Below, piece after piece: positions 55,035 to 64,000 of a DNA stretch of 64,000 bases; the first letter of the stretch is position 1, and each line of letters opens with the position of its first letter. The translations under genes and the position numbers were made by a program. The stretch is from positions 1,364,001 through 1,428,000 of the forward strand of contig CBDFGV010000003.1 in NCBI GenBank assembly GCA_965247245.1. Reading direction: 5' to 3'. This DNA is from Tectiglobus sp965247245 (GTDB lineage Bacteria > Pseudomonadota > Alphaproteobacteria > Rhizobiales > Hyphomicrobiaceae). The notes under the pieces are model-generated. The model was given only the letters and a program-made list of their open reading frames with translations, was not told the DNA's origin and did not search any database.

Positions 55035-58000
55035 TTAGTTGCCTGGTCCCCAGAAGCTTTCAGTCGACCAGGCCTCGATCGGTTTCGGCTTGACCGATTT
55101 TCCTAGAATGGCCTGGGATTTCGGACAGGCCGCCTTGAAGAGCTCTCGGAAAATTCCGGGCGTTACGAGGGACAACGGATTGATCAGGACTTCCGGCTTT
55201 TGCATCGAGCCGACGACTTCGAAGTTCACGCCAATAATACCAGCACTCTTAGCGCCGGTCAGAACCTGACCGAACCCAGGGATAAAGCCAAACGCCGCGC
55301 TCAGACCTTGAAGCGGCACATAGGTTCCCGACAACCTGACTCTGCGCTTGGAAAAATCGGCCCGACCGCACAATAACAAGCCGTGCACCTGCCCACGCAT
55401 TTCAGCATCTGTAATGACGAAGTCGCCCTTCCCGGTCTCAAACGGAATCCGCATCCAATCAAACTCAATGACTTGGCGTGCAACCTCACCGCTGCGGCGC
55501 TTTCTTCGCGCGCCACCACTCTGCGATTGAATGACCTCGCTCAAAATCGGATCACCCAAAATACTGAACTTCCGAACGCGCATATCGCCAGCACGCTCAA
55601 CCTTGCCCTGTCGATCCAAATCGACAATGGCCTGCAAAGTCCCGCCGCGAATGTTTGGATAGAAGCCAATCAGCTTGAACACCTGACCCGCATCATTCGA
55701 AGATGCAATCAGCTGGCGCCGCGCCTGGCCACGTCTGACCAGGACCCTGAGGTTCTTTCCACCGTCTAGGGCTCCCGACACGCTGAGAGCTGCAATCTTG
55801 CCGCCGCGCTTTGAAAGATCCAGCCGCACGTTCTTCATCGACGTTTGCCAGAACCCGAGCACATTGCCGATTTGGACATCCAAATCCAGGCCGGGCTGCC
55901 GGGCATCAGCCGCGCGATTTTTGGACGTGTTGGTAGAGAATAACTGCTTGAAGAGTTCACGCCCTTCATAGGTTGGGCCGCGGGCCGACACGCGCCAGAC
56001 ATTGCCCTTGCGCAACTCACCTTTGACCTTCAGTCGCGTCACAACATCCAGCGTAAAGTCAGTGAAATCAAACGAGGTCAGGCGGTCCTTGCGGTCAATC
56101 TTCGCGCTTCCTCGGACAGCCAGACCACCGCCGTCGACACGGATATTGTCAAGCCGTGCCGTCTGCTGGCCATCACTTGGAAAATAATCAAATTCAGCGA
56201 TGGCCTGTTTGCCGGCCGCCTTGCGCCAGGCGAGACTCTCGATCTCCAAATCGGCCCGCGTTAAATCCAGGCGAACGTGCGTGGATGTGCGTTGCGCATT
56301 CCTCGAAAGTTTAGGAGCAAAAGCAACATCCAGCCCCATCGGCCCCCGCACCATGTGATTGACTTGAAGCCCGAGTTGGGAACGGCTCTTTTCGTCAAGA
56401 ACAGCAGTCACACGAATAGGCGGCTGTCGGGCCTCTGCTGAATTGAAGAAGCGCTGCCAGCGGAACTTGGTCGCAATGCGGCCGATCATCAGCTGCCCAT
56501 TTGCAGTCCAACCATTTTCAGCAACATCAATAATGACTTTACGGCCACTCGCCGAAAGGTCCTTCCAGATGTTTTTGACCTTACCATTGAGAATGCGAAC
56601 CTGCCCAATGACCGACGGTGGCGGTAATGCACCGGGCCGGACAAATGGTAGTGTCAATCGAAACTGGCTATCGATTTTGCCAGTCGCACGCGCCTTAATC
56701 TCCTGTCCGGCTTGGTCCTCAATGACCCCCAAAGACCGAATGATATCGACGGCGTCATGCAAGTCACCACTGACCCGCAGTTTGGTCTCTCCGTCGACAG
56801 ACGGCTCGAAGATCCGCTCAGCTGTTAACTCGACATTGTCGATATTCAGCGATCGATCATCGCCAAATACAAAAGCAGAGCGTGGAATACTCAGACGAAA
56901 GGCATCATCTTTGAGCGAGAGGTTTGCCTTTTCTGCATAGACTGGTGGAAGAGCTGGGTTCCCGACAAATCGGGCGTTCGCCAGTACAGCATCCAGCGTC
57001 ATGCTGTAATCGGACTTTGTGTCCTTCGTTGCACCTGGCGGGCGGATCATGCGCATCGAGAAACTGGCACCCTGCAGCTGACCCGACAACACGTTCTTAC
57101 TGGCCCACTTGCGTGCATCTGCTCCCAAGATCTCAGGCCAGAAACCAAGGAAGTTCCGCGCCAGCATCGGCCCAATTCTACCGGACATCGTAATGCCAGG
57201 AGCCTTTCCGGTATAGACGGCGCCTTTCATCGCAAGCTCGCCATCGCCAGCTTGCGAGATCACCTTGTCCAGGTTGAGAACCCCGCGCCCCGGGAGCATG
57301 GTGCCTTCTGCAATCCAACGCTTCAGGCGGATAAACTCTCCGGGCCGTCCAATACCGAGGCGCCCTTGGTTCGATTGCAATTTGAAATCCCAGGCAACAT
57401 TGGCATTGGCCAATTGCCTCTGCTTAATGCGGCCAGCGACGGTGATATCACTTCCTGACCAGCGTAAAACGGACGGTGCGATCTCCAAGCCCTCTCCGCC
57501 GCGGCGATAGCGCAACCTTATGAGTGCTTGATCGAGGCGCGGTGGAGCAACCTGCAGCCATGGAACACTCAGCGTGCCGCTACCGAAGGAAACATCGAAA
57601 TTGCCGGCAAGGAGTTCACCTTGAGACGATAGAGCCAGGTCGGCCCGACCGCTTATTGGAAACTGCAGCGTTTTGAGCGAACTCAGACCGGGCAAGGCCT
57701 CGGCGACTGTCTCGGGAATGATGTCGCGAACTGTTGTCGTGAGGCGCACCGTTTTGCGGAGCTCTGACTCCTCGGCACGGATCGCAATTCGCCAGGGCCC
57801 CCGCCTCGATGCAACCGCAATATCGCCTTCAATGACGCTGCGCGCATCGAAGTGCGCCAGACGGAAATCAGCTGTTGAAACCCGCCAGGCAGTTTGCGTA
57901 CCGGCCTGATCAATCACCAGCGTGCCATCACGGACACCAATCTGATCGAGGTAGGACGTAGCATCGGATCTACTCCGAGCCTGGGCAGCAAGCTTCACAA

Positions 58001-58685
58001 TGGTTTTGGCAAGGTCAATGCGTCCAGACACAATCCCAAAAGACGACGGCGAGGGTGCCGGCGAGATCCCAGGCTTCGGCAATGGTCCTCCACGGCTCGC
58101 ATCCGTGCCGGACGGCTTGGAAGCAGAACTGGTTTGTGCCAGCGACAACGACAGCCCACTTTCCTGGCTGTAGAACATCAGCATTTGCGGTTCGATCAGA
58201 ACGATGCGCGAAGGTGCCAGCTGACCAGCAAGGAAGGCGGTCCGGCTTACCTCAACCGCTGCCAATGGAGCCACGGCCACAGGTTTGCCCGACGCATCTG
58301 CAAGGCGAATATCACGAAGTCGAAACTCAAAACTCCGTCCGCGCAGCTCCACCACGAAATCTGCAATCGAAACGTTCAGTTCGTCAAGCTCGGCTGAAAT
58401 GCTCTCCGCAACGGTAGTCGACAGGAACGATAGGGAGATTGGGCCGTTCAAGAGACGCACATAAAGGACAGCGGCCGCCACACCGACCAGCAGTGCAACC
58501 GGAATGAAGATCTTGGCAAAGAACAGCAACACCCGTCCCAGAAAGCCAAAAATCGAACTTGATCCGCCACCATTGTCGTACAAACCACGGCCACCACGCG
58601 GTTTGCGCCGTCTCTTCTGTCTTCCTGTGACGACATCCGACAAATGATCGGCCCTTTCCCTATCTGCCCCCAAATCCAGCATCAT
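55035..58685 (-). CDS. Giant AsmA/YhdP-like envelope protein (DUF3971)
   Basis: 1216 residues. A cytoplasmic basic N-terminus (1-50) and one membrane helix (51-76) precede a very long beta-rich periplasmic region. The C-terminal part (GGTLQAIVDLDRQGKVERAGDMRVRKFSILGDPILSEVIQ and VRLSGTYVPLQGLSAAFGFIPGFGQVLTG) is the AsmA-like C-terminal domain. Proteins of this TamB/AsmA/YhdP class are thought to bridge inner and outer membranes for phospholipid transport. Convergent with tyrS, 29 bp apart. Confidence 0.9.
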   Translation of the reverse strand: MMLDLGADRERADHLSDVVTGRQKRRRKPRGGRGLYDNGGGSSSIFGFLGRVLLFFAKIFIPVALLVGVAAAVLYVRLLNGPISLSFLSTTVAESISAELDELNVSIADFVVELRGRSFEFRLRDIRLADASGKPVAVAPLAAVEVSRTAFLAGQLAPSRIVLIEPQMLMFYSQESGLSLSLAQTSSASKPSGTDASRGGPLPKPGISPAPSPSSFGIVSGRIDLAKTIVKLAAQARSRSDATSYLDQIGVRDGTLVIDQAGTQTAWRVSTADFRLAHFDARSVIEGDIAVASRRGPWRIAIRAEESELRKTVRLTTTVRDIIPETVAEALPGLSSLKTLQFPISGRADLALSSQGELLAGNFDVSFGSGTLSVPWLQVAPPRLDQALIRLRYRRGGEGLEIAPSVLRWSGSDITVAGRIKQRQLANANVAWDFKLQSNQGRLGIGRPGEFIRLKRWIAEGTMLPGRGVLNLDKVISQAGDGELAMKGAVYTGKAPGITMSGRIGPMLARNFLGFWPEILGADARKWASKNVLSGQLQGASFSMRMIRPPGATKDTKSDYSMTLDAVLANARFVGNPALPPVYAEKANLSLKDDAFRLSIPRSAFVFGDDRSLNIDNVELTAERIFEPSVDGETKLRVSGDLHDAVDIIRSLGVIEDQAGQEIKARATGKIDSQFRLTLPFVRPGALPPPSVIGQVRILNGKVKNIWKDLSASGRKVIIDVAENGWTANGQLMIGRIATKFRWQRFFNSAEARQPPIRVTAVLDEKSRSQLGLQVNHMVRGPMGLDVAFAPKLSRNAQRTSTHVRLDLTRADLEIESLAWRKAAGKQAIAEFDYFPSDGQQTARLDNIRVDGGGLAVRGSAKIDRKDRLTSFDFTDFTLDVVTRLKVKGELRKGNVWRVSARGPTYEGRELFKQLFSTNTSKNRAADARQPGLDLDVQIGNVLGFWQTSMKNVRLDLSKRGGKIAALSVSGALDGGKNLRVLVRRGQARRQLIASSNDAGQVFKLIGFYPNIRGGTLQAIVDLDRQGKVERAGDMRVRKFSILGDPILSEVIQSQSGGARRKRRSGEVARQVIEFDWMRIPFETGKGDFVITDAEMRGQVHGLLLCGRADFSKRRVRLSGTYVPLQGLSAAFGFIPGFGQVLTGAKSAGIIGVNFEVVGSMQKPEVLINPLSLVTPGIFRELFKAACPKSQAILGKSVKPKPIEAWSTESFWGPGN

Positions 58686-58877
58686 GTGCCAGACGTATCG
58701 ACGGGGACAAATTCATCGCTCGTGATGCGACAGTGGCAATTCTCTGGCAAGCTATTGGAATAGTCTTCAACAGCCCAATACATGATGAGGCCTAGCGCGT
58801 CAGATTACTGCATAGCGTGATCTCATCTTTGAGCGATATCACAACTCGAAAAGCGACTAAAGAAAGGCAAGAAATCA

Positions 58878-59348
58878 ATGCTTGAGGTAGGCAAGAAGGC
58901 GCCGGCATTCAAACTCCCAGGTGATGCAGGTGACGCGATTCAACTCAAGGACTTCAAGGGTAAAACACTTGTGCTGTTTTTCTACCCAAAGGATGATACT
59001 TCCGGCTGCACCAAGGAAGCTATCGCGTTCACTGAACTTAAAGATAAGTTCAACGCTGCGGGCGCAGAAATTGTCGGCATGTCACCGGACAGCGTGGAGC
59101 GCCACGTTAAGTTCAAGAATAAGCACGACCTAACGGTTGCACTCGCCGCCGATGAGGAAAAAACCGTTCTTGAAAAGTATGGTGTATGGGTTGAGAAGTC
59201 GATGTATGGCCGGAAATACATGGGCGTCGAACGCACCACATTCCTCATAGACGGCAACGGTAAGATCGCACACATATGGCGAAAGGTGAAAGTTCCTGGT
59301 CATGCGGAGGCCGTCCTGGAAGCTGTCAAGGAACTAGCTGCTGGCTAG
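58878..59348 (+). CDS. bcp: Bcp/PrxQ-type peroxiredoxin with a single cysteine
   Basis: 156 residues, thioredoxin fold. The peroxidatic Cys is C44 in DDTSGCTKEAIAF. Typical Bcp has a resolving Cys five residues later; here that position is Ala49, and C44 is the only Cys in the protein. It would therefore need an external thiol for recycling (1-Cys mechanism). It removes hydrogen peroxide and organic peroxides. AAAGG precedes the ATG. Divergent from the AsmA-like gene. Confidence 0.95.
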   Translation: MLEVGKKAPAFKLPGDAGDAIQLKDFKGKTLVLFFYPKDDTSGCTKEAIAFTELKDKFNAAGAEIVGMSPDSVERHVKFKNKHDLTVALAADEEKTVLEKYGVWVEKSMYGRKYMGVERTTFLIDGNGKIAHIWRKVKVPGHAEAVLEAVKELAAG

Positions 59349-59382
59349 TTGCTGCCGAGATCCAGCCAACGTGAATTTGATC

Positions 59383-60249
59383 ATGAGTGAAGCAACGGTC
59401 GATCCAGACGAACCACTAGAAAACAGCACCATCCCATCGCACCTCGCGGAAGCCGCTGTTGCAATTGTGAAAGAAGCTGACTTGTCAGCGAAAACACAGC
59501 TGGCACGACAAACGGCAAAGGCCTGGTTTGCGCGTCGTCTGTCCTTGCATCGTCCTGGTCAAATTCAAAACCTTCCTGACACGCCGGGCCGCCCGGACAA
59601 ACCGGAACTGCTGGCCCCCGGCAAGATGCCGAAACGCAGCACCGGGGGAGAGAAAGGCCGATTTGCTCTCCTCCACTCCCTCGCGCACATCGAATTGAGC
59701 GCAGTCGACATGACCTGGGACCTCATAGCTCGGTTTGTGACGCAAGGCATGCCGCAGCTTTTCTATGACAACTGGGTTCAGGTGGGATTGGAAGAAGCCA
59801 AACATTTCGACCTCTTGCGCCGTAGGTTAGACGAACTTGGCGGATGCTATGGGGACTTGCCGGCACACGCAGGGCTTTGGCAGGCAGCCCAGGAAACCCA
59901 GCACGATCTTCTCGCGCGTTTGGCAATCGTACCGCTTGTGCTGGAAGCACGCGGCCTCGATGTCGGACCAGAGATGATCCGAAAACTCGAAGCTGCCCAG
60001 GATCAACGGTCAGCTGATATCCTCAAAATCGTCTACCGAGATGAAAAGAAACACGTAGCCATAGGCATGCATTGGTTTCGCTTTATGTGTCAGCGCGAGT
60101 CTCGCCCGATTGAGCAGACGTTCCAGAGTTTGGTTCGCCGGCATTTCCGAGCGCCAATTCGACCACCGTTCAATGAGGAAGCTCGCCTTGAATGTGGCAT
60201 GCCGCCCACTTTCTATAAGCCACTGACCGCGTTCGGCGCAGCCACCTGA
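59383..60249 (+). CDS. DUF455 ferritin-like protein
   Basis: 288 residues from the ATG at 59383; a GTG at 59371 is also possible. ALLHSLAHIELSAVDMTWDLI, WVQVGLEEAKHFDLL and YRDEKKHVAIGMHWF carry the Glu and His residues of a four-helix di-metal (ferritin-like) site, typical of DUF455. Family function is uncertain; a role in tRNA or lipid oxidation has been suggested for relatives of the fold. It is 34 bp after bcp and may share its transcript, which would fit oxidative stress. Confidence 0.9.
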   Translation: MSEATVDPDEPLENSTIPSHLAEAAVAIVKEADLSAKTQLARQTAKAWFARRLSLHRPGQIQNLPDTPGRPDKPELLAPGKMPKRSTGGEKGRFALLHSLAHIELSAVDMTWDLIARFVTQGMPQLFYDNWVQVGLEEAKHFDLLRRRLDELGGCYGDLPAHAGLWQAAQETQHDLLARLAIVPLVLEARGLDVGPEMIRKLEAAQDQRSADILKIVYRDEKKHVAIGMHWFRFMCQRESRPIEQTFQSLVRRHFRAPIRPPFNEEARLECGMPPTFYKPLTAFGAAT

Positions 60250-60567
60250 GCTCTGCCACGATAGCGATAGAAGCGCGAACAAATACAACTTTAGAGAGAG
60301 CTCGCAGCAATCTATTTGCTGGAATGCGTCATGCTATCCCGCATATCCTTCAGCCGTCATTCCAAACAATTGATATAATGGCCACATTTGCGTACAGAAA
60401 GACGAGTTCGGGCACTCTTCCATTGCCATGATGTGGAAAAACCGATTCGGTCGTAATCCGTTCATGTGATAGCTTGCGTCAGCTCCGCTGAGGGGGTCGA
60501 GGTGGCCAGGCATGGCTACCAGGCCAAACTCAGAGTATGACGAGTGGGAGTTCGGAAGGATGAGGGA
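60250..60567. other. Leader region of the bactofilin gene
   Basis: 318 bp without a gene. A TATAAT hexamer at 60374-60379 is a possible -10 box, but no good -35 element lies at the expected distance. Confidence 0.35.
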
Positions 60568-61080
60568 ATGCTGTCAAATTTTGGAAGCAAGAAGCCAGAA
60601 AAGGAAGGCCCAGCAGTGAACGCAACGACTCAACCATCAGCGTTCGGTGCTGCCCCAAGTGCACCCGCGCCAACAGCGACTGCGCGCCCGGCTCCACCAG
60701 CCCGTCCTGGCACACCATCAGCGCCTTCAGTTATTGGTCCTGATTTGACGATAATGGGTAATCTAATCTCTTCTGGCGAGGTGCAAGTCGATGGTGAGGT
60801 GCAAGGCGACCTCCACGGCACGCATATCGTGATCGGAGAGAAAGCCCGCATCACAGGCGGCGTCAATGCCGAGGAAGTGGTCGTGCGTGGACACGTCATG
60901 GGTTCGATACGCGGCCGGAAGGTTATGCTCCAGTCTTCGAGCCATGTCGAAGGCGACGTTCATCATCAACAACTTGCCATTGAGCAAGGCGCATTCTTCG
61001 AAGGCAAGTCAAGACGCTCGGAAGATCCTCTATCCGGGGTCCAGCGGCCAGAGCCGGCATCAACAGCCGCGGCCAATTAG
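60568..61080 (+). CDS. Bactofilin
   Basis: 170 residues from the ATG at 60568; an upstream in-frame GTG at 60544 has no better support. A Pro/Ala/Thr-rich flexible N-terminus (1-65) precedes the bactofilin beta-helix (about 66-150: IGPDLTIMGNLISSGEVQVDGEVQGDLHG, VVRGHVMGSIRGRKVMLQSSSHVEGDVHH). Bactofilins polymerise without nucleotide into filaments that position cell-wall or polarity proteins. No M23 peptidase partner gene is adjacent. Confidence 0.93.
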   Translation: MLSNFGSKKPEKEGPAVNATTQPSAFGAAPSAPAPTATARPAPPARPGTPSAPSVIGPDLTIMGNLISSGEVQVDGEVQGDLHGTHIVIGEKARITGGVNAEEVVVRGHVMGSIRGRKVMLQSSSHVEGDVHHQQLAIEQGAFFEGKSRRSEDPLSGVQRPEPASTAAAN

Positions 61081-61102
61081 AGCCCGACAACTACACTTGC
61101 CG

Positions 61103-61131
61103 AAGGCCCGACGGTTTGATCGGGCCTTTTT
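61103..61131 (+). terminator. Rho-independent terminator after the bactofilin gene
   Basis: Perfect 9-bp stem AAGGCCCGA / TCGGGCCTT with an 8-nt loop, followed by a T-run (five T, including the last two stem bases). It begins 22 bp after the stop codon. One of the two clearest intrinsic terminators in the window. Confidence 0.88.
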
Positions 61132-61216
61132 CTATTCTGATCATCAGTATCGGATCGTTCAAACTGCGCTCAACAGATGATGGGAGAAGCCGATCAGCGC
61201 TGATCTCGAAGTTTCA

Positions 61217-63859
61217 TCATTCCGTTGTCTGCTGGACGCACACCTGATTGGCGCCAAATCGCTCTGTCAGTGGTGAGAAAGCGCTTTCATGGCAAGTCAG
61301 AACGATGATCTGATGCGCGCTTGCCATTTTCTGCAGTATCTCGAATAGGCCACTGAGCCTCTGATCATCCGAGAAGACGAATGGATCATCCAGAACTAGC
61401 GGCAACGGAAAACCACCATCCGCAAGCAACTCAGAAAAGGCTAGGCGTGCCAGGACGCTGAGCTGTTCGCGCGTGCCATCACTAATAGAACTCACAGCCT
61501 CGTCGACACCATTGCGGCCAACACTGTTGAGCTCCAGGTCGGCACTCAGACCGAACTTGGCGTCAGCAAATAGGGGATCAGCAATTCTTGCAACCCGGCG
61601 CGCAACAGGCTGCGTAATCGAATGGGCACGTTCGCGGGTAATCACCTGAAGTTCCTTCTCCAGGAGCTCAAGTGCAGATAGCTCTAACAGCAACTCATCA
61701 ACCCTCGACTGAGCTGCAGCATGCTGCTCCGTCGCCTGTTGAACTTGAACGCCCAGCCCATCTTCGGCATCCCGTCTCAAAGCGCCATTGAGCATCTGCG
61801 CTTCCTCGCGCAGGTTCGCCATGTTTGCCTCACGCGACTGAAGCATTTTCTCGAGCTGCGCAAGTTCTTCTGTGTCGTCATTTATCTGCTGTCGACTCGG
61901 CGCACCCTCAAGCAACGCATGTTCCTGCCGCACGGCTAGATTCAGTCTTTCCGTAGATTCTCGTACAGTCGCAGTCAGCTTGGTCACTTTAGCCTCACGC
62001 GCGTCTGCACTGACAAGCTCTGGATCTGTGACTTCATCCAACTGCTGCACCAAGAGTTGCTGCTCGCCTTTCAACTGCCGTTCGCGTTCGTCTAGACGCG
62101 CGATCTCATACTGAACAGTTTTCAGCTTCTGAGATCCTTCTCCAACTTGAGCGGAGACATCTTCAGGCAACTCGCCCTGACATGCATCGCTATCAGCCAG
62201 TCCAGACCTAATGTCTTGGCACTGCTGCTGAAGCTGTGAATTTAGCGCCACTAATCGATCTATACCTTCCGACGCAATTTGCTTGAGACCGCTGGCGAGA
62301 TGAACGCGCTCAGCTTGAAGCAGGCCATTCTCTCGCCATGCCTCCTCCAGTTCCAAAACTGACTCAAAGCCGTTGTCACGCAGCAGCTTAGTCATAGCCT
62401 CGCAACCATCCACATGACGTTGGCGCAGCGCGGTGATCTCTTCGGTGCGACCCGGCACAATCCGCAATTGCCCAATCCCTGGTGCGTTGATCGTGACGGG
62501 ATGATCAATCGAGACCGCTGCACCATCAGGGAGATCTTCGTCATCCAGCGCAAAAACCGCATGTCGCTCTGGCAGATACGCAACCTCGAGACTTGCGGAC
62601 TGCGCCTTAAGCTCAATCTCTAGCTTCTCTGTTTCTTGTTTAAGATGAACGGCCCGTTCGTAGGTCGCCTGGTCTAATGCGCGTGCCTGCAAACGCTGGT
62701 CGATGTTGGTGATCTTGCCCTGCATCTCCTGCGCTGACTTGAGACGATCAGCAGTTTCATTGCTGCGCTCAACCAACTCAGATAACCGCTGCTTTTGCTC
62801 CCTCAAAAGCTCAAGACGCTTATAGTGTTCCTGTTTTTCTTGGAGGTCGTTCAACTGCCCGGCCAGCGCGTCGACCTGCTCTTGCTGAGTCGACTTTGTG
62901 GATTGCAGATCAGACAAGAGTTTACTGAGCTCGCCCAAGCGCAGGCGTCGATCATCAAATGCCTTGATGCGCTCCATGAATGCCGTCTGGGCAGCTTCGA
63001 CTGACGTCAGCTCTGCGCCTTGGCGCCGCCGACGCTCCGTTGCTAGTTCGCATTGCGCCAGCCTCTTCTGCGCGACCTCGATGGCCTCTCGTCGCGTCAG
63101 AATTTGCTCTCTCAAATGCTGCAACTCTTCATCGCCTGTGTCGTCGGCTATGAGCAAAGAAATCTCGTTAAATCGGGCGAGGCGTTCGGCACTTGCCTGC
63201 TCCTTCCCTCTCAGGTCGTCCAGCGTTGCGGATATCTCCGCCAACTCGCGTTGTGCTTCGTGCAGTGGCCCGCCAGCTTTCGGTTTGCGCCCCTTCGGCG
63301 TCACCAAAGTCGACAACTGACTGGAAACGCTTTGAACAATCGCGTCCAGTTGATCGCCTCCCGTTGCCGACGAGACTTCTTCGGCGATGGCATTTTGAAT
63401 TGTCGAGACTGTTTCAGCGGCAGCGCGCGGGGGCTGAAATCCGTCACCCTGAGCCACCCACTGCGACTTGAGCGTTGCCAAGGAACCAGCTGCTTGCGCG
63501 ACAAGCTCCGACAAGGCGGCATCAACATCGCCGCCACGGTAAAGGCGGCGCCCGTCCAAGGTTCGGAGTTCTGCGCTACGTGAACTCAGATACTGCTTGC
63601 TCAGATACCAATCTTCGCCGGCAAGACTGAACTCACAAGCAATCTGCGGCGCACCCCCAGAATATGGCCTTAGCCCGCGTACGACAGCATGGTTGGATGT
63701 GTGCGGAAACTCGAACAACACCCGTAAAGCCCGAAGAATAGTGGACTTTCCGTGTTCATTGGATCCAATCAGGACGTTCAGTCCCGGTGCCAGCCCGGCG
63801 ATAGAATGGGGGGCAGAGAACTTGCCGATCTCTTTGAGGTGAAGCCCTTTAATCTGCAT
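61217..63859 (-). CDS. SbcC/Rad50-like SMC ATPase (YhaN-type)
   Basis: 880 residues from the ATG at 63859 (MQIKGLHLKEIGKF). N-terminal Walker A in IGSNEHGKST; C-terminal signature and Walker B in SDGTREQLSVLARL and PLVLDDPFVFSDDQRL; the D-loop His is in LTCHESAF. The middle is two long Gln/Glu/Leu-rich coiled-coil arms. No CxxC zinc hook is present; instead, residues about 425-471, at the exact midpoint, are beta-rich (VSIDHPVTINAPGIGQLRIVPG). Start overlaps the end of the upstream gene by 11 bp. Likely a DNA-end nuclease subunit. Confidence 0.9.
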   Translation of the reverse strand: MQIKGLHLKEIGKFSAPHSIAGLAPGLNVLIGSNEHGKSTILRALRVLFEFPHTSNHAVVRGLRPYSGGAPQIACEFSLAGEDWYLSKQYLSSRSAELRTLDGRRLYRGGDVDAALSELVAQAAGSLATLKSQWVAQGDGFQPPRAAAETVSTIQNAIAEEVSSATGGDQLDAIVQSVSSQLSTLVTPKGRKPKAGGPLHEAQRELAEISATLDDLRGKEQASAERLARFNEISLLIADDTGDEELQHLREQILTRREAIEVAQKRLAQCELATERRRRQGAELTSVEAAQTAFMERIKAFDDRRLRLGELSKLLSDLQSTKSTQQEQVDALAGQLNDLQEKQEHYKRLELLREQKQRLSELVERSNETADRLKSAQEMQGKITNIDQRLQARALDQATYERAVHLKQETEKLEIELKAQSASLEVAYLPERHAVFALDDEDLPDGAAVSIDHPVTINAPGIGQLRIVPGRTEEITALRQRHVDGCEAMTKLLRDNGFESVLELEEAWRENGLLQAERVHLASGLKQIASEGIDRLVALNSQLQQQCQDIRSGLADSDACQGELPEDVSAQVGEGSQKLKTVQYEIARLDERERQLKGEQQLLVQQLDEVTDPELVSADAREAKVTKLTATVRESTERLNLAVRQEHALLEGAPSRQQINDDTEELAQLEKMLQSREANMANLREEAQMLNGALRRDAEDGLGVQVQQATEQHAAAQSRVDELLLELSALELLEKELQVITRERAHSITQPVARRVARIADPLFADAKFGLSADLELNSVGRNGVDEAVSSISDGTREQLSVLARLAFSELLADGGFPLPLVLDDPFVFSDDQRLSGLFEILQKMASAHQIIVLTCHESAFSPLTERFGANQVCVQQTTE

Positions 63860-64000
63860 GCACCGGCCCACCAGCACTCGATGCAGCAAAGCGCGCAAGC
63901 AGCTGCAAGGCCCGCCGCCTCACACGCGCATCGGCGTCTGCAACATCCTGATCATCGCGGCCTAGTTTCTCAGCAAGTTGGGACAATCGATCATCCACAA
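63849..64000 (-). CDS. C-terminal fragment of the upstream partner gene (SbcD-like expected)
   Basis: The frame is open at the right edge and ends TAA at 63849-63851, inside the first codons of the SMC ATPase gene. Only about 49 residues are seen (starting DDRLSQLAEKLGRDDQ, Arg- and Ala-rich after), which show no diagnostic motif. In this gene order the partner is normally an SbcD/Mre11-like metallophosphoesterase; that identity is inferred from position and the overlap, not from sequence. Confidence 0.6.
   Translation of the reverse strand, partial: VDDRLSQLAEKLGRDDQDVADADARVRRRALQLLARFAASSAGGPVHAD

Noticed and set aside
61217..63859. Calling the SMC-like protein plain SbcC
   Set aside because: The zinc-hook CxxC is missing and the midpoint differs, so only an SbcC/YhaN-like label is justified.

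Overview
The window looks like chromosomal DNA of an alphaproteobacterium, most likely a Rhizobiales (Hyphomicrobiales) relative from a marine or other light-exposed habitat. Support comes from the long SUF-type Fe-S operon led by an Rrf2/IscR regulator, a two-domain PutA without an N-terminal DNA-binding domain, ParE of the alphaproteobacterial type, a ClpS-ClpA pair, a D-alanyl-D-alanine carboxypeptidase with a SPOR tail, and a prokaryotic Fe-S photolyase. Genus cannot be read from the sequence. I saw no tRNA, rRNA, CRISPR array, insertion sequence, integrase or phage gene.

Layout. 1-0.5 kb: 3' end of a GMC oxidoreductase. 0.5-19 kb: mostly housekeeping genes (clpS-clpA, carboxypeptidase, a DnaJ-like membrane protein with a VWA protein, putA, panC, parE, a 41-residue membrane protein, a metallo-beta-lactamase-fold (MBL) hydrolase with a VOC protein, an aquaporin, an alpha/beta hydrolase, an RhlE-type helicase). 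19-27.8 kb: one minus-strand operon, iscR-like - cysteine desulfurase - sufB - two small unknown genes - sufC - sufD - sufS - sufT - sufA - DUF924, with 4-nt stop/start overlaps at two junctions. 28-34 kb: a hydrolase, a small dimeric-barrel-like protein, a polysaccharide deacetylase, a glutathione-dependent formaldehyde dehydrogenase, a Tat-exported MBL protein and an EamA transporter.

34.5-39.4 kb is a photolyase/cryptochrome island. It holds three flavoprotein genes of clearly different architecture: a classical-order protein with an unusual FAD-site region, a protein with the FAD domain first and an alpha/beta-like region last, and an Fe-S photolyase. Two small genes (DUF2256 and DUF3253) lie between them. 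39.5-46 kb is a looser accessory stretch: an AraC regulator, small membrane and secreted proteins (4-TM protein, YHS, DUF3047), a phytanoyl-CoA dioxygenase-like protein, HlyU and a short helical ORF.

46-52.5 kb is regulator-rich (LysR, a LuxR-like protein of unfamiliar type, GAF-XRE, XRE-cupin) and holds an orphan Flp pilin gene, a methyltransferase and a GNAT acetyltransferase; its non-coding gaps are the longest in the window. 52.5-64 kb returns to conserved genes: anmK, tyrS, a giant AsmA-like protein, a one-cysteine Bcp peroxiredoxin, a DUF455 ferritin-like protein, a bactofilin with a clear terminator, and an SbcC/YhaN-like SMC ATPase that overlaps the 3' end of its upstream partner gene at the window edge.

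The best candidates for something undescribed are the photolyase island and its two odd architectures, the SMC-like ATPase whose coiled-coil midpoint carries a beta-rich insert instead of a zinc hook, and the formaldehyde dehydrogenase that has lost two of its four structural-zinc cysteines. No search could be run, so family names rest on recognised motifs.
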